Below are positions 11,421 through 24,063 of a stretch of 64,000 nucleotides of DNA, one piece after another; positions within the stretch are counted from its first letter, which is position 1; each line of letters begins with the position of its first letter. The position numbers and the translations under genes were made by a program. The notes under the pieces are model-generated. The model saw only the letters and a list, made by a program, of their open reading frames with translations, made no database searches and was not told the origin of the DNA. This DNA is from Nemertoderma westbladi (Eukaryota; Xenacoelomorpha; Nemertodermatida; Nemertodermatidae). Location: contig JAUCBJ010008394.1 of assembly GCA_032718475.1 (NCBI GenBank), positions 101,786 to 165,785 of the forward strand. Direction: 5' to 3'.

Positions 11421-13535
11421 ATCCATGAAACCTTCCAGTATCCAACATCAGTATAGTGCAAAATCACAAATTAGACAGTAAAATTTTAACTTTTACAAAA
11501 ATCTGAGAATTAAAAACATAGGGTGTTCAGCCACATGCTTCTGTTTTAAAATTACCGCTACTTTCTTAAAGGATTACCTTACATTAAAACTAAGTCTAGC
11601 ACGCTATTTCTTGATTGGTGCTAATTTTGTTGAATATATGTATTGTGTGTTGACTTAAAATCTTTTATGGCAAAACACCTTATCCTTAGGCACAATGTGT
11701 TCAAACCACCTCTGTTGCCTAAATATAAGATAAGGTGATGTTCCATCCAGTGGTAGGCTTGAGGTTCCCCTATGGGGTGATAGGAAATCGAAAAAAGCCA
11801 CTTTGTTTCAAAGAAGCTTCCAAATTCTGTTTCAAAGTTACTTCCTCCTATTTAATATGAAATAAGAGGTTATAAGAGAAGTGGATTAGTCTAATAAAAA
11901 AAATTTAAATTTTCGACAATGGGTGTTTTGCCTTAGGAAGGCAGAACAGTGATATGATGGGAACAACACCTACCCCCACTATATTTAGTATCATCTACCA
12001 GATGGTTGGTGTTTTGAATTCTCGTTTTCATGGTAATGGGTTGCTATGGTTGTTACTGCAAGAACAAATGCACCTACAGTCATTTAAACAAGTAATAAAA
12101 CATATTTCCAAGGCCCATAGGCCTTGAACTTCCCCAGGAGCCTGTAGTAATAGCTTCTCAGTGTAGTTGTTTCTAACTTATCATAGTCCCATTTCTCTGA
12201 ATCCATTAAAATGGAATGATAGCAATCTCATTAGCTGATCCTAAAGTGGTGTGGTACATCCCACAAGGATGTCACCTGGCAAGTGACTTGTATGGTATGT
12301 ATATTTATGTATATAAATATACATAACATATACATCATCTTCATTGACATCTTGGGATAATCAAAGATCTGAAGGTCCAGCTTCCACATTTTGTTTAGAG
12401 TTACCAGTACTAGTAAATAAATCTGCCATGAACTTCTGCTGTGAATTTTCATGGCAATTGACTATTATGCTATATTGGCTATATGAGTAAAATCTCAGTG
12501 TCTTGTATATTCTGTATGCGTATTTGGTACAGCAGTATGACAATATCACTCAATAGTGTCACACCACATAATGGCCAATCACTGTATTAATTTTATAATA
12601 TAACAAGCTGGCAAGTCTAGAGGGTTCACAGTCATACTTATATCAGAACAATAATAACAATATTGTCAGACAATGCTGATATTGTTATATTACTGTATTA
12701 CTGTCACCTGGGGTCTGTCTACTACGGTGGATGTACTTCACATTATACCAGTATACTGTACGTACACTCTGATGACTAATGCTGTAATGAAATTTATTGC
12801 TAACACAAACAGTAAACAATGTCAATTGTAAATCTACCAGTGTATACTGATATAGGCTACCATCAACTTTATTCCACTACTTCTACAAAATTAAATTTCC
12901 CACTGTAATGCTAATTGATTACTCCAATTAATCTTCAATTAGGTCACCATGTAGGTCCAAGTAGGTCACCACCATGTAGTCCAAATAGATAAATAGACTC
13001 CATTGAATGTATTAGAAATAATTCAGGTACCTACATGTGCCAAATATCAGAAATGTGATTGTGTTCCATATTACAAGATTGATTTTTCATAAACTGTCCA
13101 AAAATACTGCTAAAATGGCGCTTGCATTGCACATATACCATCTCGACACCCAAGTATCTGTATAAGGCATCACCACGCCTATATCTAACGCTTGTCCAAA
13201 TTTCGTTTCGATTGATTCTTACATAACGGAGATGTCGTGCTAGACAGACACACACATAGACAGAGTAAGGTAATAATGGTCACTGGTGTCAACAACTAAG
13301 ACCTTGAACCAATATGTGGCAAGCCTAGATATTATTTTAGTATGTGATTTAATATGCCATATTACCATAGTAGCCAGGATATTGTATGGGGGAGGGGGTG
13401 GATGGAGATAAAACAATGCATAATATCTGTAGTGTGTACTGTAGTGTGTTATCGGTACCAGTACTGGTACCGGTATCTCTACTTCTGGGTCACATATGAT
13501 GGAAAATAAAAATGCAAGATGCAATCAAAAGTGTT
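11421..13535. other. No gene recognised
   Basis: AT-rich intergenic sequence with short open frames only. Near 13445-13480 there is a cluster of GGTACC/GTACC-type palindromes similar to those at 62,580-63,010. Confidence 0.45.
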
Positions 13536-13895
13536 CTCAAAGAATTGAATTAGGATGGATGCATCTCAGGCATAACAGCGAGTTTAAACAATTTTGTTCT
13601 CTAAAATGAGGTGGAATTGGCCATCTTGATGAACCTAAGGCTACTAAGCTTGGTGAAATATTAGCCAAAGGTACAGTTTGTTGGTGGTGTCTGTAGTCAA
13701 GGAGCGCTGAATGACTTTGATATCGAGTTGAAAGATTTTCAAGTTAAGATGAGTATGCTATTGACTCAGGTGGACCTACACAGGAGTTTATGCTCCTTGC
13801 TTTGTGAGAAATTAAGGATCTGCCAATTTTCCAAAAAGAAGAGATGGCGAAATCATTACCCTTTGACTATAACAGTAAGTAATTCGGGCAACATT

Positions 13896-14271
13896 ATAAG
13901 TAATTAAACAGGACTAAGGATGATCCAACGCTATAGCAAATGGAGCGGAAAAAATGAATTCGACACCAGCGGGGATCGAACCCGCGTCTCCCGATAAACG
14001 TTCAGGTATGCTAACCACTACACCACGGAGGTACCTGCATCTTTCCGATTGATTTGCTATAGGTGGTAAACTACCTTACGGTTGCTATTGAATACAGACC
14101 TCCTTACGGATGGATTTAATCTGTATTCTAATACAGTAGCAGTTATGACCTGTACTGCAAACGAATGTTATTGTATATGTGTTTAACATCCATAGATTGT
14201 ATAAATTATAAGTAATTAAACAGGACTAAGGAAGATCCAACTCTATAGCAAATGGAGCGGAAAAAATGAAT
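13896..14271. repeat. Insertion-like segment bounded by 66-bp direct repeats
   Basis: Copies at 13896-13961 and 14206-14271 match over 66 bp with two differences and enclose 244 bp that contain a tRNA-like sequence. A part of the repeat (CTATAGCAAAT...CGGAAA, 13933-13953) also occurs inverted at 14042-14062, so the tRNA-like body sits in the loop of a potential hairpin. Confidence 0.85.
13962..14033 (-). mobile_element. tRNA-derived sequence (SINE head or tRNA pseudogene)
   Basis: On the minus strand it has a perfect pol III A box (TGGTGTAGTGG), a B box (GGTTCGATCCC), a paired T stem (GCGGG/CCCGC) and a paired anticodon stem (CCTGA/TCGGG). The acceptor strands do not pair and position 33 is C, not U, so it is unlikely to be a working tRNA. 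Loop position suggests a GTT anticodon, giving an Asn-like reading only by position. Confidence 0.75.
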
Positions 14272-14707
14272 ATAATAACGTAATATAAATTTATGATTTT
14301 ATTAATATAATAGAATTATATAACTTTATTTACTACACTTCATTCTTCTCCCCCACTACGGTATAATATGTTGCTATCAACAAACTTTCAAAGAGACTTT
14401 CAAAGACACTTTCAAACTTTGATGTTACAATATCCGATGTTGCTGAATATGATTGGCATCTGCTAATACAGTCGGTTTGTATATTCTCTATAATAATTGT
14501 TATAATGTACTTGTTGGAATGGTATGCAGGTAAAAGCTGACTTTAAGGATTTAACAAGCATTATAATGGGTGGGGTGGGTTTCTCTATTTAATTCATTTC
14601 TCTATCTAATTATTTTCTCTAATAGCTAACCTCTAGCTATGTCATATACTATTTTTAAGAATTAAATTTAATATATTTTATATATAGTATTGCCGAATTA
14701 CCCCACT

Positions 14708-14734
14708 GGGGGGGGGGGGGGGGGGGGGGGGGGG
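14708..14734. repeat. 27-nt poly(G) tract
   Basis: Uninterrupted G run within AT-rich sequence. Its length is likely to be unstable and error-prone in assembly. Confidence 0.95.
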
Positions 14735-15644
14735 TGCATAGATTAACATATTATTTCCCTCTATTTAATAATTTTTATTTTAACTTCTGTATCTAATTAT
14801 TATATCAAATTGCTTTCTTAATCAATGAAATTAATTAATTGACTCTGACTGTATATTTACTTTCTTGAAAAAATATTTATTTATAACTATTAACTATTAT
14901 ATATATAGTTAATCTTTCATTTGATTAAATATAATAATAATATCATATATTCATATATTTAAATAAAGAATGCGTGAAGGATTGCAAACATTGAGTTTAA
15001 TAGACGAACTATGGGCAAACAAAGTTGTCTGTGAGGAACTTTTTATTAGACAGGAGTTGGAACTAGATCCAATCATGGTTGACTTGACCACTTGTTTGAA
15101 ATTGAATTTTCCGATGAGGGAAGCATTTGGAGACGTCGAGAGAGGAGAACCTCTGGGTTGATTTTCTTCAGGTCTTAGCACGTAATTATTGTTATTTAAT
15201 TGAATAAAATTAAGTATCGTATTTACTCGATTAGACGTCTGGCTAGTGTTGAAATTTATAAATTACCGATAAGGGGTGTGGGGGGAGGGGATACTTAAAA
15301 GGTATGGGTGGCAGTGGAAAAATTGGGTATTATATTTGATGAATTAATTCTAAATTAAATAGTTTATTTTAAATTACAGAAGGGATAAAAGTTGATGGTA
15401 AAATGATTGGTCTAAAGGATATACTTATTTTGGTTACTGGTGAGAATGTTGTTCCCTTCTTGGGATTGGACCCCCAACTCAAGATCACTTTTATCCACCT
15501 AGAGGATGTGAAGGAGAGGCACATGGCTGGAGTCCCTAAAGTAAACACATGTGCTATGGAGTTATCATTACCAATTCTGGACGACTAGGAGACTTTCAAA
15601 GACAGAATGGCCAATTGTACATTCATGTTATATACTTTCACTAC

Positions 15645-16686
15645 GACATAACATTAAACAATAATAATTTGTATTATACTTAATTGTATTACAACTGATT
15701 ACTAAGTTAGATACTTAATAATAGAGTATAGATTGTTTTATAAGTTTGAAACATTATCACTAGGTATAATGAAACCTATTGTAGTTTGAAATTTTATTGA
15801 GGCATAATGAAAACTAACGTTGTTTGATACAAATCATATTTATTCACTCCCGCAGTTTTAAACATAACTTACCACAGTATGGGACAAGCCACGCAGTGAG
15901 GGGTTAGTAGGATTAATAATTAATATTTATTTACATTCATATTACAACAATTCTGTAACCTCTTCTCATATATTGAGGTAGAGTTCAATGGCCTCAATAG
16001 TCATAGTCCTTTGTTATGCATAATTGCAATACATAAGTCATAAATATCAAGATCACAAGGTGTGGTGCTATGCAACAATGACTCTTCCCAACATGGTCAA
16101 TTTCCAGGGGTGGAACTGGCACCAACTGGACCCCATCTCCAACTCCCAACTCCATTTATTTATTATACAACATAAACAGGCCTTCAACATCAACAGGGCA
16201 AATCGGAATGTGTCGGGCTACATAAGGAATTGACTTAAAACTACTCACTACTGACTTACTTCCTGAAATCACTACTCAAACAATGTTACTACTGCAGTAC
16301 TGTGTTGGCACTACCGGTAGGTTAGGTCTAGGTAAAAAAAAATATATAATTTAATTAATTGGGGCTATGAGTATCCCTGTAAGTGCCGGCAATGAAATTA
16401 ATTACAATAGCACATGGAATGGAAAGAAAAATAATTGTGGGGAGGGGGTGGGGGTGTTGGGGGTGGGGATTAGTATGTTTGGGCATATTGTGGGGGATTC
16501 TTTGAAGTGCTACAGTATGTGTATTATGACTATTGGTGTGGGTGGGTCTGAGAGTGTTTAATTCGTTAGTGGGTGGGCATGATGCTGGGGTAGTGCTTGA
16601 TATTGTGTTTCCACTGGTAGTACTATTGTGCCATAGGGATGTTATGGGATGGGAACATGCGTTAAATATGAGCTTGTTAACTAAGT
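15645..16686. other. No gene recognised
   Basis: AT-rich then G-rich (16435-16680) sequence without recognisable coding signal. Proline-rich minus-strand frames here come from the G runs. Confidence 0.45.
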
Positions 16687-16706
16687 GGGGGGGGGGGGGG
16701 GGGGGG
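16687..16706. repeat. 20-nt poly(G) tract
   Basis: Uninterrupted G run at the edge of a G-rich stretch. Confidence 0.95.
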
Positions 16707-16715
16707 TAGTCATTG

Positions 16716-17040
16716 TTACACAGGATGTTTTTTGACTTTATCAAGACTACGTGAGCAACCATTCGGGGTTATACTATTGGGAATGGCGCATTGAATGGCG
16801 GATCTAACGACATTAACAATCATATTTCGGGGGTGGTTACTATAGTAGTCCAAAGTAATACCATACATTTCAAAATCTATCCGTCCTTTGTTGTTAATGG
16901 TGGTTGTGACGTCAAGGAATGCTAAGCAAGAGAAGGATTTCTCCATGGTGTATATCCACTTGTTTTCGATGTGCTGATGCTTATAGGGATGGAGTCTGTC
17001 ACCCCCAGGATGCGCAGTAGTACCTGTTTTCTTGCCGTCA
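16716..17040 (-). pseudogene. Reverse-transcriptase fragment, possibly Penelope-like
   Basis: The minus-strand translation runs ...HQHIENKWIYTMEKSFSCLA, FLDVTTTINNKGRIDFEMYG, then YYSNHPRNMIVNVVRSAI. This order (xxFxxE, FLDV, hydrophobic strand, YxSxHP, then a basic/hydrophobic helix) resembles the thumb region after the RT core in Penelope-like elements and related GIY-YIG retroelements. No RT catalytic motif or GIY-YIG nuclease is present, so this is a short remnant. The call rests on a short pattern and could be wrong. Confidence 0.4.
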
Positions 17041-17357
17041 ACTAAAAGGAATAGTGAAAACTATGTCACGTTCCTATAATTTCATATCAACAGAATGCAA
17101 ATAATATCATCTTGCCTTTGTCACATAAATGAATGGAAGGAAAACATCTGGGATTGGTCAATGGTCAACTAATCTTCAATTAATGGTGAATCCCAGATGA
17201 TACAGTATTTCCAGTTTATCTGTTCAAAGATATAATACAAAAATATGAAATGGACGATTTTCACATTCAGACAAATAATTATCCTCTACATCTAGCAACA
17301 GAAACCCTAGAGCAAAAGTTTCCCCCCATTGGTTTACCACCATTGGTTACGATTATC

Positions 17358-18381
17358 CTAGCCAACACGAAATCTTAAAACCAATACAGCAATTAAAGAG
17401 AAAAGAAAAGGCAGCCCCAACAGACTGAGAAGCGAACAAGCAGTTTGCATTCCAAAATTAGAATTGAGAAATCCTCCAAAAACGGGACCTATAATGGATA
17501 CAAAAGACATTGATATTCGATACATTTGTTGGAGGAGAGATCTTGTGTCGACGTTGTCTGGGTAACCACAAACCGTCACAGCCAGTTGCGTTTGTGTTTC
17601 CAATGCAGTGGTCATGAATAATGCTGATCCAAATCCGAGTAGAGCACAACCTGTTATAGATATTGAAAGATCATGAGGTAAACCCAGAAGTTCTGTAGGA
17701 CCTATTAGTTGCATTGCTAATGCTACTATCATTACACCAAATACAGTAGGAAAGACAGTTTTCATTTTTTTCATAATTAAACTCATTATTACACCTGTAA
17801 ATAATTGAAAACTAGGAAGTATCATATATATCCGACCAATATTATATTGGTTCACATTGTAAGTGTGATGAATGTAGGCAGCATAATTCGCAACTGTAAA
17901 TGATGTCAGCATTACCCAATACATGTGCAAAATAAACATAAGAGTTACTGCTGGATTCTTCAGAACCCCAAGATAGGTTGGTCTGACTTCATTAGATTTA
18001 CATCTGTCTTGATGTAAGCTGGTGACTCTATCCAACAGTAAAGGAGTAAAATGAGAAATATCAAACCCGATATTATAAATGGGAATTGAAAACCCAAAGC
18101 AACAAAAACTGTAGAACTAAAAGCAGGTGCAAGCAAATATCCCAGGCTGCTACAAGTAACTGCTACACTGGCTAATAATGTTCTTTGTGTGGGCCACACT
18201 TCCATCAATATACTGAATGAATATATAAAACTGATGTTGAGACCAACAGCTTCGATGATGCGAAGTGAAAAACAAACAAATATATATAATCCATTGCTAT
18301 GATTAGGAATATATTCCACGAACCCAAACGCTAACTGGGAAACGGCGCCAATGATTCCAAATAGACCCAAAGAGGTATATG
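17358..18381 (-). pseudogene. MFS transporter pseudogene (paralogue of the three intact copies)
   Basis: Minus-strand translation matches the intact MFS genes at 24064, 42391 and 45679 from SLGLFGIIGAVSQLAFGFVE to the C-terminus (VLRFRVG). A one-base deletion around 18010 (ACATCAAG where the paralogues have ACATTCAAG) splits the frame into 18381-17960 and 18035-17358. The N-terminal ~97 residues (first two membrane segments) have no counterpart immediately upstream, so the copy is truncated as well. It is the most diverged copy and keeps residues (MKKMKT, VMIVALAMQ, GCALLGFG) that are shared only with the gene at 45679. Confidence 0.9.
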
Positions 18382-18400
18382 CCATGAATAATTTGAACAA

Positions 18401-19657
18401 ACAAATAATATTGTATAAATAATATTTCTCTTTAAAGAGTCCGACTAATGATCGAAACTAATACGAACTAATAACTATTATGTTATAGCTCACTATGAAA
18501 AACTTCAATAGGGTTGGTGCGAGAAAATATTGTTGGGTTAGAAACAATTGAATAAGGGGTAAGTAAACAAGGTGTTCTGAATCGAGTGCCAGGGTGTGTT
18601 CTTTTATGGAGAGTGATCATATTATTGATCAATTGAAATCCTCATTAAAACTCAATTATTTCGCACATGATTTATATCAATAGAAAGCTGAGAATCATGT
18701 GCATCTTTTGACACCTAAATTAATTAAATTCATGAAGAGGAATGTTCATAAAATGCTGATTGAAATTCTGCATAATTAACTACACACACAAGTATTATGT
18801 AGTTTTCAAAAGTTTAGTAATTATACACACAGACAGACTTCTATAAATAGTTCCCCTGCCTGTCACTAAGGGAGTAATTGTAAGAAACAAAGTTAACTTT
18901 TTGGTGTCTCCCAACCTTCAACGTGCAAATGTGTTGTCGTCTCGAGAAAATGACATCATATTATGCGAAGATTTATCAGAATTATTTGATACAAAATGTC
19001 CAAAAAATACATCAGGAGATATAGGGAGATAGCAGCTGTAACTACATGTAATGATTGTAAAGATCGAGACTGAGTTAACTGTATCATAAAGTATATCACC
19101 TTTTCAAATGAGCATATACGATCCTAGATGCAAACTAAGATACTAGATGCAAACTAAGATACTAGAAGAAAACCTAGATTCTAAACGGAACTTAGACCCT
19201 AAAACCAACTAATGTCCTAGAAGCGAACTTAGATACTAAATTCGAACATAGTTTGCAATGCCAAGATTTAAAAAATATGAGTGGGAGAGTAGGAAAATTT
19301 GTTATGGTAGGACATCAGTCACAGGAAGCATCAATAGATTAGATTGCCAGGAATCACTCTCTATCCTTGGCCAATGAAAGACCTGCGTAGATTTTTATGG
19401 ACGGATTTCCATCAGTAGCTTCTTTATACTGTATTATATTATACTTATATCCATCCATAGCTTTCTTTATGCTTCAAATTTTTATCTCTAGTGACTGACG
19501 AGCAATGCTTAAGCATGTCCTTACCAGGTAAGATTATTTTATTATACAGTAGGAATCTGAGTACCGTGTACACTATCCAACACATGTTTGAATGTGTTAG
19601 ACAACACCTGGATGGGAATGCTATGGATGGTAGCGAACAAGGCAAGGCTGTACACAA
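18401..19657. other. No gene recognised; short diverged tandem repeat
   Basis: Non-coding sequence. At about 19119-19250 an imperfect ~20-bp repeat (AAACTAAGATACTAGATGC and variants ending AACTTAGATACTA) runs for roughly six copies. Near the right edge, 19658 marks the start of the segmental duplication. Confidence 0.55.
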
Positions 19658-20295
19658 CCACACCATGACACACTGTGGCAAGCTCAATACACATTGGCTG
19701 ACTGACTGGCACAAGCTATTTCAACATTTCAAAGTAATTGCAGCACCCATTGTTGCCTGTTTTGCAAGAGCTTGAAATGTATTATATTGGCAGTAAACAA
19801 GGGCCAAACTTGTATAATAAGTATTCGAGTGGTCGAATCTGGTCAATTTGAGTTCAAATCTAGATTACATAGTTTAAAATTATCCATTTCCGGACTTATA
19901 CTCAAATCATTCAAAAACTAAACCGGTTAAAAATATATGAGTACAGCAATTGTAAATGTATTAATTTCCCTAAGTAACAATGAAAAATTCATAAAATATG
20001 GTCGTGTTGCACCAGAGTTACAACGATTTTTATATTGCACATCATATTAAAAATAGCAATATTGTATTATTTAACCATTTTAAAATTCCCTCCATTTGAA
20101 TATCAATACAACGTTAATTTCCGGGTTGGTCTTTGCTGGTTGTATTGCAATAATACTACGTATGGCCCTTCCGTGGAGGGAGATACATTTCAACGTTAAT
20201 AACTCCTAATCAACTTCAACTACGCCGTTTTTAATTGTAACAAACCCCGATGGAAAGGCAATTATTATATATTATTATGTATTAGTATTTGTTAT

Positions 20296-21950
20296 CAAAT
20301 AAATACTATAGTCCTGAAGATAGTCCTGAAGAACGTGTTGGGAAGTGGAAAAATCACTTTAGCAACGTGCTTGGGCAGCCACCAAACATCAAGGTCAGCC
20401 CAACAAAGAAAATAAATGACAAGACACTACCTATAGAAACAGGGGATTTCACACCTGCCGAACTCCAAAGAAGCATTATAAGCATGCCCAATAATAAATC
20501 GAGTGGATTAGATGAAATCCCAGCAAAGGTATGGAAAACAAGAGTGCTAAACAGACCATTATTGAATGTTTGCAACTGGATGTTAAAAGGGGAAAAGCCA
20601 CCACCAATTTGGACTAAAGGTCAACTAAAGCCTCTCACCAATAAAGGAGACCTCGGTATACCAACAAACTATCGTGGGATCTGTCTGCTTGTGGTAGCTG
20701 CCAAAATATACAATAAAATGATTCTATATAGGATTAGGCCTCACATAGAGAAACTAAGACTGCATAAGAGCCAAAACGGATTTCGACCAAATAGATCATC
20801 AACAATAGCTCAGATACTTGCACTACAGAGACTGATTGAAGGAATTAAGTCAAAGAATCTCCCCGCAGTCATGACTTTTGTGGACATAAGAAGGCATTCG
20901 ACTCCATCCATAGAGGAAAAATGCTTGAAATCCTAAGAGCTTATGGAATACCAGAAGTAATTGCTGCTGGCATTGGATTGTTATATTGTGACACAGAAGC
21001 ACAGGTACTCTCACCAGATGGCGAAACTGAGTTTTTCTCAATCCTGGCTGGCATACTGCAAGGTGACACATTAGCACCATTACTATTTGTAATTGTGCTG
21101 GATTACGCAATGAGGATGGCCACAAAGGGTGAAGATCTGGGATTCACACTTCAAGAACGCATAAGTAGTAGATATCTGGCAACTACAGTCACAGAGATCG
21201 ACTTTGCGGATGACATCGCCCTGCTCTCTAATATGCTAGCAGATGCACAGCTTCTACTAAATAAAGTGGAGAGGGCTGCTAAGGAGGTTGGATTGCATAT
21301 AAATGCTACCAATTCATGACCTTTAATGTTGATGGAAACTTGACAACCATTGATAATAATCAACTAAGGAAGATCGACGACTTCCAGTACCATGGATCAT
21401 GGATAGAGAGTAGCAAAAAGGCATAGAAGATAGGAAAGCAAAGGCTTGGGTAGCTCTATCAAAAATGGATACCATCTGGAAATCAGATCTCTCCAGGCAC
21501 CTGAAGACAAGTTCTTTCGAGCCACAGTGGAAAGTGTATTTTTTATACGGGGGTGAGACCTGGACACTGACTAAATCACTTGAACAACGAATTGATGGTT
21601 GCTACACAAGACTACTATGGGCAGCCCTAAACATCAGCTGGAGACAACACATGACAAACGCCGAGCTTTATGGTACAATACCACCTGTATCAACCACCGT
21701 CCGTGAACGCAGATTGAGATTCAGTGGGCACTGCTGGTGAAGTAAAGACGAGGTCATACCAGATCTACTTTTCTGGGAACCAACTCTTGGAAAGCGTAGT
21801 CATGGACGACCAGCCATTACATATATAGATCAACTTGAAAGGGGTACTGAACTTGGGAGAAACGAAATTGCGACAACTATGGAGAATCGGGAAGCCTGGA
21901 AGGATCTCATTTCCACTGTCCGAGTTCGCTTGAACTAGTAGTAGTAGTAG
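20296..21950 (+). mobile_element. LINE-B, 5'-truncated copy in unit 1
   Basis: This RT-containing copy has target-site duplication TATTTGTTAT at 20286-20295 and 21951-21960 and a (TAG)n tail. It retains NYRGICLL, QNGFRPNRS, the LQGDTLAPLLFVIVLDYAMR turn and DFADDIALLSN, but a frameshift sits at the VDF/KKAF motif (20885) and others follow 21310. Its 5' junction shows a 12-bp tandem duplication (ATAGTCCTGAAG twice), with about 14 extra bases before it. Confidence 0.92.
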
Positions 21951-21960
21951 TATTTGTTAT

Positions 21961-24063
21961 TATATATTATTATTTGTTTGTACCAGATGAATGCAAATAG
22001 TTGCGAATATTTGAACATTGTGATTGCAATGTGAAATATTTTAGAGAAATGTGACAATTTAAATAGTATTATTCCCCTAAGTTTTATCAGAGTAATATAG
22101 ACCCAATGTTTTTATAACATAGCTGAGGCGATCTTCAATTACTTTGGTTACCTTTGTTACTTTACTGATCTGATAATGCACTGCGACGGTGAATAAAAAC
22201 AATTTAAATGGTAGCTAAATGAGTACTGGAGTTTCCTCTGGGGAGAATAGTTCTGGGTGGACCGCACTGGAAACTTATCGACGGACTGTGTGCGTTTCCC
22301 TGACCTAACTGCCAAAGAAAATATACTTTACTACAAACTTTACTTTTTAACTTACTTCACATTATAATCGTACAGTACAAACCGATCCATGCTACTTTGC
22401 CTCAGGCAACAAAAGAAAAACATTTATCTACACTATTATTAACTACCAACTACACTAAAGAGTATTGGTGTTGTTTGAAAATACTGCACCTTAAATGGTT
22501 AACATAACAACATAACATAACAACCCATGTTGTTATCTATTATACAACTTCTATAAGAACCTAGGACCTCTCTGATTGGTTAACTAAACGAATATCTACA
22601 AAGCAGAATCAGATTATCCAAGTTGCCCCACTTACTTGGCGGTATTCATGTTTAATTTATTACAAGTGCCAATAATTAAGCTAATTTATTATTAGTCAAT
22701 CGTATTATGACTTATGACAATTTTATTATTTACTTCGAAAAAGATAACTAAAAACAATTTGTTATTGGTAACAGCTATCGATCAGTGGATCAGCCAGTCC
22801 ACGACTTAAGGTGTAATCACGGACTGGGTGAATTGGGGTGGATCATTTCTGTGTGTGTTGGAATTCCATCATAGTACAAGCTGATAAATGTATATTCATT
22901 CATATTGCTTTTTGATAAGAATTCAGTATCATTATGCTGCATAAGCAATGTAGAATCTTTTCACTTTTAGGAAAAATTCGCAATGCTTGGTCATCTCTTA
23001 TACATGGTGGCGAACGATCTAAAAGCACAATGTTATTTTCTGTAGATCCTGATGAAAACCTAAGTTCTGCCCGACTAATTAGATTAGTGGCATAAATCAT
23101 AATTTTCTTTACGCATAGTGTGTTGAACCGAATGGATGCTAATTAGATGAAGGATTATAGTGAGTCAGTGAGTGGAAATAGAGGAATAGCACATTGTAAG
23201 GTACAGATTTACAACCTGTCTGGTGATGCATTTATAATAATATCAGTAATGTTTGTGGCAATAACTCTGTTAAGTTTTAGGTTCTGTTACAATGTAAATA
23301 ACTCGTTAGAGATGTTAAGATATATTATTATTATATTACTTAATTATTACATGTATATATAGTAATAATGATTTTGATCTCCAAGTTATAATGTGCTCGC
23401 CGTTAATACTACTAATGGCTTTAATAAATGTCAAAGTTAATTAACGTTATTTAATTTGATCATTACGATTAAATAACCCTTTTAAAGTTTTATAGAAAAC
23501 ATTTATAAAAAATTGCTTGAAACAAAGCAACTTTCAACCATTCTATAAGTGGTGGCAAAGAATTTATTTTCTTGTTTGCATTGCTTTCATATTTGGTTCA
23601 CTTACTCTATTTTCTAATTCTAATCTATTTTTGATATACCTACCCAATTACCCATGCCATGCATATGCTTTCCTAACTTTTATGACCTTTCAGTTGCTCT
23701 CTATACATGACCCAAGTTACTAGAATTCTTATTAGGATTAGGCCTACTAAGTTGATTGTTATCGATGGTGGTCGCTTCTACATTATTGAAGTGTCGAAAA
23801 CTTTGAATATATTTTTCTTGCAATTATTTTGCTAGAAGATCATTTCAGGACCATTCCTTAGGAAGTCAACAAAAATTCAAAATCGAAAAAGATAATAAAT
23901 AACAGAGAATAAAGAATAAATAGAAATGGGTCAATTGTGAAAATTAACCCCTTTCTATTTTATTTGACAAAGAATGTTTTTGCCACCACTTAATTTGTTA
24001 TTTTTATACCATGTAATATGCAATTGATACACTACAGGTATATATATAGAGACAGTATATAAG
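21961..24063. other. No gene firmly recognised upstream of MFS alpha-1
   Basis: This 2.1-kb stretch is repeated almost unchanged in unit 2 (40283-42390). Small frames (minus 23100-22900; plus 23147-23362, hydrophobic; plus 23517-23723, hydrophobic) are conserved between units only because the whole segment is duplicated, so conservation is not evidence of coding. TATA-like sequences (TATATATATAGAGAC) lie 14-25 bases before the MFS start codon. Confidence 0.5.

Larger units (their letters stand above)
13540..15640 (+). pseudogene. HECT-domain E3 ubiquitin ligase, decayed, introns retained
   Basis: Four separated coding blocks read in order along a HECT domain, the catalytic unit that passes ubiquitin through a cysteine thioester. 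Block 1 (about 13540-13873) contains a GWMHLRHNSEFKQ segment, then DFDIELKDFQV and, after a frameshift, DEYAIDSGGPTQEFMLLAL, the HECT start motif. It has an in-frame stop and ends at a donor-like CAG/GTAAGT-type site. Block 2 (about 14420-14475, weak) reads FDVTISDVAEYDWHLL. Block 3 (about 14965-15160) reads EGLQTLSLIDELW ... RREAFGDVE-like. Block 4 (15374-15588), after a good TTACAG acceptor, reads DILILVTGENVVPFLG, LKITFIHLEDV and VNTCAMELSLPIL, where the Cys is the expected catalytic residue. A stop replaces the codon after LDD, and ETFKDRMAN continues in frame beyond it. A tRNA-like insertion lies between blocks 1 and 2. Retained introns indicate a duplicated, not a retroposed, copy. Confidence 0.72.

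Noticed and set aside
13962-14033. Functional tRNA gene
   Set aside because: The acceptor strands do not pair and U33 is absent; only the T and anticodon stems and the pol III boxes are preserved.
16355-16762. Proline/histidine/threonine-rich 135-aa minus-strand frame
   Set aside because: The composition is dictated by G-rich simple sequence on the plus strand.
23147-23723. Two small hydrophobic proteins conserved between the duplicated units
   Set aside because: The surrounding non-coding DNA is equally conserved, so identity reflects recent duplication only.
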